This document shows, piece after piece, positions 1 through 7,026 of a stretch of 7,203 bases of DNA. The notes beneath the pieces are model-generated. The model was not told where the DNA came from and did not search any database. It worked only from the letters and a program-made list of their open reading frames with translations. The DNA comes from a bacterium (lineage in GTDB: Bacteria; Planctomycetota; Phycisphaerae; Phycisphaerales; UBA1924), in NCBI GenBank assembly GCA_002401225.1, contig NVSM01000048.1:11391-18593 (forward strand). Reading direction: 5' to 3'. The translations under genes and the position numbers were made by a program. The first letter of the stretch is position 1. The number at the start of each line of letters is the position of its first letter.

Positions 1-2516
1 ACATTGACAAACTCGAACATCGCCGCGATCGCGGTGTTGAAGCTGAGCTTCTCGACATCATCGCCGACCTTGGCGATCATGCGATGGAGCTGCTTCTCGG
101 CCTTGTCATCGGCGACATCAGCAAACTTGAGTTCACCAGAAGTTTCATCAACACACAGCCGCCAGATTTTCTGCACCAAGCGATAGAGCCCGATGATATC
201 GCGCGTGTTCCAAGGCTTCGATGCCTCCAATGGCCCCATGTACATTTCGTAGAGCCGGAATGTATCCGCGCCATATTCCTCGATGACATCATCCGGGTTC
301 ACCACATTCTTGAGGCTCTTGGACATCTTGGCAACGATGCGATCCACCGGCGTGTTCTCCGCTGTTTCAAAGTACGCCGGCTTCTCTTCGGTGCCTCGGT
401 TTTCAACCTCGTCGATTGGCACAAGCGTTTTATTTGTCCGTTGGAATGCATGACTCGTAATCATCCCCTGATGGAACAACTTGCGAAATGGCTCGGCACT
501 CTTGACGACATCGAGATCAAACAGCACCATGTGCCAGAACCGGGCGTACAACAAGTGCAACACCGCGTGCTCGTTGCCGCCGATGTAGAGATCTACGCCG
601 CCTTCGCCCATCCAATAGTCTTGGGCAGCGTCGCCGATGAGTTTCTCTGAGTTCTTCGGATCGCAATACCGCAGGTAGTACCAACAGCTCCCCGCCCACC
701 CGGGCATCGTGTTGGTCTCGCGCGTCACCTTCGAATCAGGATGCATCCCGTCAATACCGGCTTCGCCCGCGGTCGTATGCACCCAATCGGTCGCCTTGGC
801 CAACAAAGGCTGAGGCGTGTCGGACTCCACAGGCTGATAGTCCGCCAAAGGCGGCAAACGCACAGGCAACGATTCAACACCCACGCCATGATGGTTCCCG
901 CGATCATCAAACACAATCGGGAACGGCTCGCCCCAATACCGCTGACGCGAGAACAACCAATCGCGGAGCTTAAAGTTCACCCGCTTAGCACCGATCTGCT
1001 GCTCGCTCATCCATTCGATAATCTTGGCCTTAGCATCGTCGATCATCAGCCCGTCGAGCATTCCCGAGTTCATCGCCGGGCCATCGCCGGTATACGCATC
1101 GCCCTTAAAATCCTTCGGCGGCGTCACGGTACGAACAATCGGCAGATCGAACTTCTTGGCGAAGTCCCAGTCGCGCGGATCTTGCCCGGGCACCGCCATA
1201 ATCGCACCGGTGCCATAGTTCATCATGACATAGTCCGCAGTCCACACCGGGATGAGTTCTTCGGTCAGCGGATTGCGAACATGCATCCCCAAGAAAACCC
1301 CTGTCTTTTCTTTGTTCTCTTGGCGTTCGATATCCGAACGGTTTGATGCCCATGCGACATACTCTTCAAGACGGTTGACATCCAACTCTTCGCCTGCGAA
1401 CTCCACCGCCATCTCGACCAACCCATGCTCGGGCGCGACGACCATATAGGTCGCACCATAAATGGTATCTGGGCGCGTGGTAAAGACACGAAGCGTCTCG
1501 CCCATATCCATCCCGCCGCTCAAAACAATTGGGAACCCAACCTCCGCGCCTTCAGATCTCCCGATCCACTCGGCCTGCTGGGTCTTGGTCGAGTTGGGCC
1601 AATCCAAATCCTTCAAGCCATCGAGCAAACGATCAGAGTACGCTGTGATTCGGAACATCCACTGACGCAAAGGCTTGCGGAACACCGGAAAACTCCCGCG
1701 CTCCGACAATCCATTCTTCACCTCTTCATTGGCCAACGCGGTGCCCAGCTTCGGGCACCAGTTGACGGTCTGCTGCGACAAATACGCCAAACGATATGAA
1801 TCGACCACAGCCTTGCGCGTTTCATTGTCCAGCGTATCCCAAGGTCCAGCATCGGTGCCATCGGGCAGATCGCCCGCACCCGTATATTCCACCGCGTGCG
1901 GATTCAACTTCACTGGTCGCTCGCCGCTGATGAAGTCTTTGATCAGATCATTGATCGGACGAGCCCTGCCCTTGCCGTCGTCAGCTTCGACATCAAACCA
2001 TGAGTGGTACACCTTCAAATAGATCCACTGCGTCCATTTGTAGTAATCCTCGTCGATCGTCCCAAACTCGCGCGTCCAGTCGTAGCAAAAACCAAACCGC
2101 TGAAGCTGGCGACGAAAGTTATCGATCGCAGTCTTCGTCGTCACCTCAGGATGCACGCCAGTCTGAATCGCATACTGCTCGGCAGGCAATCCAAACGCAT
2201 CCCACCCCATCGGATGCAACACATTGAACCCCTGCATCCTTTTATATCGACAGATAATATCGGTCGCGGTGTACCCTTCCGGGTGCCCGACATGCAAGCC
2301 GGCTCCCGACGGATACGGGAACATATCCATACAAAAATACTTGGGTTTCGACGCATCGAACCCATCCTCGCCTGGATTGGGCTGAACATAAGTGCCTTGG
2401 TCCTGCCACCATTGCTGCCAACGAAGCTCGATATCTTGGGCCATCTGGGCGTTATATCGATTAATTGGCAGATGGTTATCCGCTGCACCTGTAGATTTTT
2501 TCTGTTCATTTCCCAT
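1..2516 (-). CDS. leuS: Leucyl-tRNA synthetase, C-terminus cut by window edge
   Basis: Class I aminoacyl-tRNA synthetase that charges tRNA-Leu with leucine in the cytoplasm. The minus frame is open for 838 codons from ATG 2516 to the window edge, with no internal stop. The N-terminus has the leucyl-type start (MAQDIELRWQQWW near residues 25-37). The HIGH motif is HVGH at residues 75-78 (2283-2294). The CP1 editing domain carries TTRPDT (346-351) and GTGAIMAVPGQDPRD (aspartates 446 and 449). YIGGNEH lies at 644-650 and KMSKS at 730-734 (315-329). KMSKS is about 110 residues later than in E. coli LeuRS (619-623), mostly because of an insertion of roughly 60 residues around 175-240. By comparison with E. 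coli (860 residues), about 130 C-terminal residues (anticodon-binding and C-terminal domains) should lie outside the window. The Cys-rich zinc segment that E. coli has after VNWCP appears to be missing. No good Shine-Dalgarno precedes the ATG, so the start rests on family alignment. Confidence 0.97.
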   Translation of the reverse strand, partial: MGNEQKKSTGAADNHLPINRYNAQMAQDIELRWQQWWQDQGTYVQPNPGEDGFDASKPKYFCMDMFPYPSGAGLHVGHPEGYTATDIICRYKRMQGFNVLHPMGWDAFGLPAEQYAIQTGVHPEVTTKTAIDNFRRQLQRFGFCYDWTREFGTIDEDYYKWTQWIYLKVYHSWFDVEADDGKGRARPINDLIKDFISGERPVKLNPHAVEYTGAGDLPDGTDAGPWDTLDNETRKAVVDSYRLAYLSQQTVNWCPKLGTALANEEVKNGLSERGSFPVFRKPLRQWMFRITAYSDRLLDGLKDLDWPNSTKTQQAEWIGRSEGAEVGFPIVLSGGMDMGETLRVFTTRPDTIYGATYMVVAPEHGLVEMAVEFAGEELDVNRLEEYVAWASNRSDIERQENKEKTGVFLGMHVRNPLTEELIPVWTADYVMMNYGTGAIMAVPGQDPRDWDFAKKFDLPIVRTVTPPKDFKGDAYTGDGPAMNSGMLDGLMIDDAKAKIIEWMSEQQIGAKRVNFKLRDWLFSRQRYWGEPFPIVFDDRGNHHGVGVESLPVRLPPLADYQPVESDTPQPLLAKATDWVHTTAGEAGIDGMHPDSKVTRETNTMPGWAGSCWYYLRYCDPKNSEKLIGDAAQDYWMGEGGVDLYIGGNEHAVLHLLYARFWHMVLFDLDVVKSAEPFRKLFHQGMITSHAFQRTNKTLVPIDEVENRGTEEKPAYFETAENTPVDRIVAKMSKSLKNVVNPDDVIEEYGADTFRLYEMYMGPLEASKPWNTRDIIGLYRLVQKIWRLCVDETSGELKFADVADDKAEKQLHRMIAKVGDDVEKLSFNTAIAAMFEFVN

Positions 2517-2646
2517 GATCGAGGAGTCTAGGCCCGGTATCCCAGATCGTGGTGTTCGATTCCGATCCCCAAATCCCAATGTCCGACCATTTCTCAACCA
2601 AATCTTCAGCATCCGCCGATTCACCGCCGACAATGAGACAAGGCAT
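2506..2646 (-). CDS. Possible 46-residue small protein upstream of leuS
   Basis: An ATG at 2646, immediately preceded by an in-frame TAG, opens 46 codons. They end in a TGA 11 bases inside leuS, so translation could be coupled. The product starts MPCLIVGGESADAEDLVEKW and ends in LLDHGK. It is acidic, with four Trp residues and no membrane segment or leucine run. By my count 19 of 45 codons after the start begin with G, a typical coding bias. The opposing plus-strand frame, which could extend the glycosyltransferase N-terminus, has about 25 percent. I do not recognise a family. Against it: no Shine-Dalgarno, short length, and only 24 bases to the preferred start of the divergent glycosyltransferase. 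It may instead be untranslated leuS leader or a shadow of a longer glycosyltransferase ORF. Confidence 0.3.
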   Translation of the reverse strand: MPCLIVGGESADAEDLVEKWSDIGIWGSESNTTIWDTGPRLLDHGK

Positions 2647-2659
2647 CTATTGCCCATCC

Positions 2660-2664
2660 GGGAG
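2660..2664 (+). promoter_or_regulatory. Candidate ribosome binding site for the first glycosyltransferase
   Basis: GGGAG sits 6 bases before a TTG codon at 2671 and is the best start signal in the region. A weaker AAGG lies 6 bases before the alternative TTG at 2650. The only upstream in-frame ATG, at 2515, would share its CATG with the leuS start codon and has no binding site. Confidence 0.4.
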
Positions 2665-2670
2665 TCCCAT

Positions 2671-3882
2671 TTGCCCAAAGCGAGCCCTCAACCATCTGCC
2701 AGCACACGCAAGCGAATACTCTTCGCAGCAGGGAGCGGCGATGTCGCCCAAACACTCGAACGATGGGCAAGCGAACAAGCTGACACACGCATTATGGCCC
2801 AGGCCTACTCCGCCCAGATCTACACCCTCGCCCACCAACGAAACTGGAGGCTGTTCTGCTTCCCAAACAACCCCTGTCAACCCCTGCGACGAGGACAAAT
2901 AAGTGTCCTCCCGTTCCCAAAGCCAACAAAGCAAGGCTTGCACTTCTTTGTCGAAGAAATCCGCTATGGCTACAAACTTGCACGCCTGAGCAAACGACTC
3001 CATGTCGATCTGATCATCTGCGCCACAGGCATGCACCCGCTGGGATATCTCGCCGCGAGTATGTTCTCGGGCAAGCCGATCGTCATCAGCCTCCACAACA
3101 CCCTCTGGATCCGAGGCCAAGAAGCACCCAAAGGCCTTCGAGGGATCATCCTACGAAACTCCGCCCGCTTTCTCCGCAAGCGGATCGCCCGCGTTGTCGC
3201 TGTCTCGGACGAAATCCGCAATCAGGTTCTTCAACTCTGGAAGCTGCCCCCTGATCGAGTCGCGGTGCATGTGCCTCAATATGAACTCGCCAGCATGCCC
3301 AGCTCATCGCCAAGCAACGATCTCCCACGCCGAATCCTCTTTGCAGGGCGTGTCCAAACACACAAAGGCATCGACGACATCCTCCATGCTGCCAAAATAC
3401 TCGAAGATGATCAACCCAACACCTACCACTGGGTATTCGCTGGCGAAGGACCAGCCCTTGCAAATCATCAGGCGACTGCACAAGATCTCGGGCTCGATCA
3501 TGCAACAACCTTCCTCGGGCAGGTCGATCGCGCAACGCTTATCCAAGAAATCACCAAGTGCTTTGTGACCATCACCCCAACGCGTGCAACCTTTAATGAA
3601 GGGCTCGCCAAGCTCCCCCTCGAAGGCGCGATTCTGGGTCGCCCTGCGATTGTCTCAACCGTGGTCCCAGCCTTAGACCTGCTCGAAGATGCCGCAATAG
3701 GAGTCCGCCCGAGCGATCCCAAAGATATAGCCCACGCTGTACAAACGCTTCACGAAAACACCGATCTCTACCTCGCCAAATGCAATGCTTGCAACCGGGT
3801 TCGTGATCTTGTAACTGATGAGACAATCAGTTTCCGCACACGAATTGCTCAAGCCGTCGATGCCGCGATCAATAATCAATAG
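2671..3882 (+). CDS. GT4-like glycosyltransferase (GT-B fold)
   Basis: Probable retaining glycosyltransferase that moves a sugar from a nucleotide-sugar donor onto a glycan or lipid acceptor at the cytoplasmic membrane face. With the TTG 2671 start it is 403 residues. Domain 1 opens with RKRILFAAGSGD (about residues 13-24) and includes KPIVISLHNTLW and a helix followed by VVAVSDEI, the usual end of the acceptor domain. Domain 2 starts with RRILFAGRVQTHKGIDDI (about 219-236) and continues to FAGEGP. The E-x7-E donor-site motif is EGLAKLPLE (glutamates 310 and 318), followed by GRPAIVST. No signal peptide or transmembrane helix is evident. Sugar and acceptor cannot be read from the sequence. 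The start is uncertain: the frame is open back to 2392 but overlaps leuS there, ATG 2515 and TTG 2650 are alternatives, and ATG 2794 would remove the first beta strand. Its stop is 7 bases from the stop of the convergent methyltransferase. Confidence 0.88.
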   Translation: MPKASPQPSASTRKRILFAAGSGDVAQTLERWASEQADTRIMAQAYSAQIYTLAHQRNWRLFCFPNNPCQPLRRGQISVLPFPKPTKQGLHFFVEEIRYGYKLARLSKRLHVDLIICATGMHPLGYLAASMFSGKPIVISLHNTLWIRGQEAPKGLRGIILRNSARFLRKRIARVVAVSDEIRNQVLQLWKLPPDRVAVHVPQYELASMPSSSPSNDLPRRILFAGRVQTHKGIDDILHAAKILEDDQPNTYHWVFAGEGPALANHQATAQDLGLDHATTFLGQVDRATLIQEITKCFVTITPTRATFNEGLAKLPLEGAILGRPAIVSTVVPALDLLEDAAIGVRPSDPKDIAHAVQTLHENTDLYLAKCNACNRVRDLVTDETISFRTRIAQAVDAAINNQ

Positions 3883-3889
3883 AACCGGA

Positions 3890-4795
3890 TCAACAGAGCG
3901 GATCACCAGGCTTGGTCGTCCAAAGCACATCTCGACAATCATCAAGGCCCTCGATCGAATCTACCGCAACCAGATCAAGCCCATACCGAATCAGCTTCTT
4001 CTTGATTCGCACATCAAACGCTCGATACCCAAGCCCAACCATAAACTCGCCCACCTCGCGCGTCGAGGTGCCTGCGCGTTGAAGATGATTGTTGTTCATC
4101 TCCATCACCACATCACACTTCCATCTTGTAATGGTTTGTTCTAAGCCTTTGAGTGCGCGAAGCTCAAACCCTTCGACATCGATCTTGATCAAGATCGGCG
4201 TGCGATCAGTATCGTCCGCAAAAACATCATCGCCTTTCTTGACCAACGCGGTTGTACTCACCACCACCTCGGCATCATCCATCTCGGCGAATGTTCCGAT
4301 CCCCGTGTGCGTATGGTTCTGCTTGAGTTGAAGCTCAGCCTCTGCATCTGATAAGCCAAACGGGTGAAGTTTAATCTGGATGATCCCGTTCATCTCGATC
4401 ACTTCTTGGATCTGCTTCTGGCACACAGGGTTGGGCTCAAAGCTCTCAACCTGCCCATCAGCCCCAACAAGATGAGCCGCGTGAAGCGTGATCATTCCAA
4501 TATTGGCACCGATATCAATCACGCGATCGCCCGACTTGACGAGTTGATTGAGCAGCAGCTGCAAGTGCAACTCGTAGTACCGCCCTAGAAAATAAGTATG
4601 ACGAGCAGACCAGTTGGTCATGTCGAGCTTCATCAAATACCCATGCCACTTGCCTCGAATAACCCGCGCCGGCTCATCAACCCAAAGAGCATCGTGCTCA
4701 TAGCCCATCTTGCCGATGCGCGTTACACACCACCCCCACCCGGGCAGTTCCAGGCGAGTAATTGGCAACAACAGCACGATCCATTTTCGACTCAT
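3890..4795 (-). CDS. FkbM-family SAM-dependent methyltransferase
   Basis: Probable O-methyltransferase of the FkbM type, using S-adenosylmethionine to methylate a hydroxyl. In bacterial glycan clusters such enzymes commonly modify sugars. The 301-residue product has the SAM-binding motif I DIGANIG (94-100), an acidic loop SFEPNP (118-123) that normally holds the SAM ribose, and the FkbM hallmark KIDVEGFE (204-211) followed by RALKGLE, then VVMEMN. About 80 residues precede the methyltransferase fold, including a hydrophobic stretch near the start (WIVLLLPI) that is too short to call a membrane anchor. I chose ATG 4795 because GAGG lies 8 bases upstream. The frame is also open to a TTG at 4831, which lacks a clear binding site. 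It is convergent with one glycosyltransferase and divergent from the other, so it has its own promoter. The acceptor substrate is unknown. Confidence 0.9.
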   Translation of the reverse strand: MSRKWIVLLLPITRLELPGWGWCVTRIGKMGYEHDALWVDEPARVIRGKWHGYLMKLDMTNWSARHTYFLGRYYELHLQLLLNQLVKSGDRVIDIGANIGMITLHAAHLVGADGQVESFEPNPVCQKQIQEVIEMNGIIQIKLHPFGLSDAEAELQLKQNHTHTGIGTFAEMDDAEVVVSTTALVKKGDDVFADDTDRTPILIKIDVEGFELRALKGLEQTITRWKCDVVMEMNNNHLQRAGTSTREVGEFMVGLGYRAFDVRIKKKLIRYGLDLVAVDSIEGLDDCRDVLWTTKPGDPLC

Positions 4796-4803
4796 TTTCC
4801 GAA

Positions 4804-4807
4804 CCTC
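4804..4807 (-). promoter_or_regulatory. Ribosome binding site deciding the FkbM start
   Basis: GAGG on the minus strand lies 8 bases before ATG 4795. It supports this ATG over the upstream in-frame TTG at 4831. Confidence 0.55.
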
Positions 4808-5000
4808 ACAAGTCTTCAGCCTATCCAACAAGACACACGCCTCGCTTCACACTCTACCATCGACCCAATCGCTACCGCAAGCAAAAACATGCTTCTGCTC
4901 ATGAAGATCACTGTTATTTCCTGCCTAATTCACATTTCGAGGCTTCCTCAAGGATCAGTTTGCCAATGATGTTGCTCGCGAATCGAGAATATTCGATCAC
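4808..5000. other. Divergent intergenic region between methyltransferase and second glycosyltransferase
   Basis: This is the core of the only sizeable gap in the window. It must carry the promoter of the leftward methyltransferase and probably one for the rightward glycosyltransferase. I could not find a convincing -35/-10 pair on either strand. The plus frame of the glycosyltransferase stays open through it, with ATGs at 4966 and 4969. The residues it would encode look non-coding, rich in His, Arg, Pro and Ser with no structural pattern. Confidence 0.5.
4982..4997. repeat. Short inverted repeat upstream of second glycosyltransferase
   Basis: Arms ATCGA (4982-4986) and TCGAT (4993-4997) are separated by 6 bases. 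The repeat ends 13 bases before ATG 5011 and just ahead of the ribosome binding site. It could be an operator or a weak hairpin near the ribosome site. With 5-base arms it may also be chance, since CGAT-type words are frequent throughout this sequence. Confidence 0.2.
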
Positions 5001-5010
5001 AGGGGACTCC

Positions 5011-6177
5011 ATGCGCATCGTCTTTGTACAAGCTGGTGATTTTAAAGAAGCTGTCGAGCGATTCGACGCTGGCAACGACGAAACCTACAGCAACCAACGC
5101 TCCTCCGTAGAACGCGTCGCAGAACTTGTTTCAGAACATGCCCAGGTCATCGTGATCTGCACCCGGACTGCTTCCTACGACACGATTCTATCCAATGGCG
5201 TCCGCGCTATTGGACTCGACGAACACGCTCCCAATGGCAATCAAACCCTTGCTGATCTGATCAAATTACTCAATCCCACACACCTGATCATTCGAGCCCC
5301 CCGAACAGAACTAATCAAGCTTGGTGTATCCATCGGCTCCAAGGTCCTCCCGATCTTTGCCGACTCCTTCAATCAACCCTCCATCCGCGAACGATTCCGC
5401 CTACGCCGTCTGGTCCGCACACTCAATGATCCGCGCATCGAGATTGTCTCGAATCATAATCTCAACGCATCTCGATCGCTCTGCTCGATCGGCGTCAACC
5501 CTTCAAAGGTGATCCCTTACGACTACGCCCGCGCCTACACACCTGATCAGTTCGCCCCCAAGAAAACTCCACAAACACCATCGCAGATCCGCATCATCTA
5601 TGTTGGCGTGGTCTCCCACGCCAAAGGCATCTTCGATGTCCTCGACGCGCTCCCGCTCATCAACAATAAAGGCATCAAAGCCACACTCACCATCGTCGGC
5701 GATCATCAGCAAACACTCGACCAACGCATTGACAGCCTAGGCCTCAACAACAATGTCCAACTTTTAGGCCGACAAACAAACGCACAAGTCATCGCCCTGA
5801 TGCGCGAACACGATGCGGTGATTGTCCCAAGCCGACCGACCTATCCTGAAGGATTGCCGCACACGATATTCGAAGCCCTCGCAACACGCACCCCATTAAT
5901 CGCATCAGACCATCCGATGTTCACCCCTGTATTAGAAGACGAACAAAGCTGCGTCATGTTCAAGGCTGGCGACCCTGCCTCGATCGCAGACGCCACCCAT
6001 CGCCTGCTCAACACCCCAGGCCTCTACAAGTCCATCTCCTCCAACACGCCAACAGTGTGGAAAAAACTCATGATGCCCTTTGCTTGGCATGACATTATCA
6101 ATCTCTGGCTGGCGGGCTCATCATCGGATATTGAGAAACTCCATACCGGTTCGATTCAAAGCCTCACAACCAAATAA
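5011..6177 (+). CDS. GT4-like glycosyltransferase (GT-B fold)
   Basis: A second probable retaining glycosyltransferase, 388 residues. Domain 1 begins MRIVFVQAGDFKEAVERF and carries an ETYSNQRSSVERVAEL segment near residues 27-42. I associate this segment, from memory only, with glycosyltransferases of planctomycetes and cyanobacteria. Domain 2 starts at about 192 with IRIIYVGVVSHAKGIFDVL, continues through TIVGDHQQ and VQLLGRQ, and has the E-x7-E motif EGLPHTIFE (glutamates 280 and 288) followed by ALATRTPLIASD. This is the canonical GT4 donor-site architecture. There is no signal peptide or membrane helix. ATG 5011 is chosen because AGGGGA lies 4 bases upstream and the first beta strand starts right at this Met. 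Upstream in-frame ATGs (4966, 4969) would add residues without homology. It resembles the first glycosyltransferase only in general fold, so it probably adds a different sugar. The SRAP gene follows after 30 bases and may be co-transcribed. Confidence 0.9.
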   Translation: MRIVFVQAGDFKEAVERFDAGNDETYSNQRSSVERVAELVSEHAQVIVICTRTASYDTILSNGVRAIGLDEHAPNGNQTLADLIKLLNPTHLIIRAPRTELIKLGVSIGSKVLPIFADSFNQPSIRERFRLRRLVRTLNDPRIEIVSNHNLNASRSLCSIGVNPSKVIPYDYARAYTPDQFAPKKTPQTPSQIRIIYVGVVSHAKGIFDVLDALPLINNKGIKATLTIVGDHQQTLDQRIDSLGLNNNVQLLGRQTNAQVIALMREHDAVIVPSRPTYPEGLPHTIFEALATRTPLIASDHPMFTPVLEDEQSCVMFKAGDPASIADATHRLLNTPGLYKSISSNTPTVWKKLMMPFAWHDIINLWLAGSSSDIEKLHTGSIQSLTTK

Positions 6178-6207
6178 CACAATCCTCCCCGTTGCATACC
6201 ATTGTTC

Positions 6208-6963
6208 ATGTGTGGCCGATTCGCTCAAACATTCCAACTCGAAGACCTCGAACACATCGAGCGCATCCTCAACCAAGGTGCAGGGCTCGATGATCAACTC
6301 ATCGAACTCTTCGCAGCAAACTACACCCCCTCATACAACACCGCACCAACCCAATACGCAACCGTCATCCATTCGCCCGGCGTTGATGGAAAACGCCGAC
6401 GCATCGCGATGACCCAAGCCCACTTCGGACTGATCCCATCATGGGCCAAAGACCGATCTCGATCGAGCTCAATGATCAACGCCCGCAGCGAGACCATCAC
6501 CGCCAAACCGGCCTATCGCGATGTCTACCGCTCTCGCCGATGCTTGCTCCCGATCTCTGGGTTTTATGAATGGCAAAAAATTCCCGGCACAAAATCAAAG
6601 CAGCCTTGGTATATCCATCGCGCTGACGACATGCCCATATTTCTCGCAGGCGTGTACGACACATGGCTTGACCCAGAGCATGGGCACTGCGAAGTGGATT
6701 CATTCTCCCTGATCACCACCGCAGCAAACGAGTTCATCTCCGAGATCCACCATCGGATGCCTGTCATCATCGAACCCGAATCAATCAACCAATGGTTCGA
6801 TCGAACAACAGAACCCCGCGAACTGCGCGATCTACTCACACCAGCATACCCAGGAATCCTCGCAGCCCATCGCATCACCACAAAGGTCAATACGCCAGCG
6901 AACAACAACGCATCGCTCATCGCGCCAGACACCAACGCGGTTGCATCGTCGCTTTGGGATTGA
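6208..6963 (+). CDS. SRAP-family abasic-site processing protein (YedK/HMCES type)
   Basis: SOS-response-associated peptidase family protein, 251 residues, close to the usual size. Family members bind abasic sites in single-stranded DNA and form a covalent thiazolidine crosslink through Cys2 after the initiator Met is removed, which shields the lesion during replication. All key residues are visible: Cys2 in MCGRF; the Asn of MINARSE at 91; the Glu of SGFYEW at 121; and the His of the HHRMP motif at 181. These match Cys2, Asn75, Glu105 and His160 of E. coli YedK. PSYNTAPTQ (41-49) and HFGLIPSWA (72-80) are also family signatures. The start must be ATG 6208, because Cys2 has to follow the first Met. 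The frame extends only to a TTG at 6202. No Shine-Dalgarno is present, so translation may depend on the upstream glycosyltransferase 30 bases away or on a leaderless or weak start. I see no LexA-like operator. There is no evident functional link to the glycan genes. Confidence 0.96.
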   Translation: MCGRFAQTFQLEDLEHIERILNQGAGLDDQLIELFAANYTPSYNTAPTQYATVIHSPGVDGKRRRIAMTQAHFGLIPSWAKDRSRSSSMINARSETITAKPAYRDVYRSRRCLLPISGFYEWQKIPGTKSKQPWYIHRADDMPIFLAGVYDTWLDPEHGHCEVDSFSLITTAANEFISEIHHRMPVIIEPESINQWFDRTTEPRELRDLLTPAYPGILAAHRITTKVNTPANNNASLIAPDTNAVASSLWD

Positions 6964-7013
6964 ATGCACCGCAAATACTCATTCTTCAGATCAACATGCG
7001 ATATGATCAACGC

Positions 7014-7020
7014 GAGGAGG
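7014..7020 (+). promoter_or_regulatory. Strong ribosome binding site for the partial right-edge gene
   Basis: GAGGAGG lies 6 bases before GTG 7027 and is the best Shine-Dalgarno in the window. It favours GTG over the in-frame ATGs at 7003 and 6964, whose coding sequence would run through this site. Confidence 0.6.
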
Positions 7021-7026
7021 CCGCTC

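Noticed and set aside
26..33. GCGATCGC, identical to the cyanobacterial HIP1 octamer
   Set aside because: I noticed only this one copy in the window, within leuS coding sequence, so it does not indicate a HIP1-rich genome.
84..650. A plus-strand open frame of 188 codons, with similar ones at 741-1346 and 2004-2531
   Set aside because: All lie antisense to the intact leuS frame, and their products are rich in His, Arg and Pro without any family pattern. They are shadows.
2515..2517. ATG at 2515 as the start of the first glycosyltransferase
   Set aside because: It overlaps the leuS ATG on the opposite strand, has no ribosome binding site, and would add about 50 residues without family homology.
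2647..3120. A 157-codon minus-strand open frame inside the first glycosyltransferase
   Set aside because: The plus strand has clear GT4 motifs downstream in the same gene. The minus product has no recognisable pattern and ends in the TAG just before the small ORF.
4816..4902. A 28-codon minus-strand ORF starting MSRSMFLLAVAIGSM, which looks like a signal peptide
   Set aside because: It is very short with no ribosome binding site, and hydrophobic runs of this length arise by chance. It could be a leader ahead of the methyltransferase, but nothing else supports it.
6178..6207. Terminator or LexA operator between the second glycosyltransferase and the SRAP gene
   Set aside because: The 30-base gap has no hairpin with a T-tract and no CTGT-N8-ACAG-like or GAAC-N4-GTTC-like box.
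7002..7007. TATGAT as a -10 promoter element for the right-edge gene
   Set aside because: There is no matching -35 at the proper distance, and transcription would begin inside the ribosome binding site.
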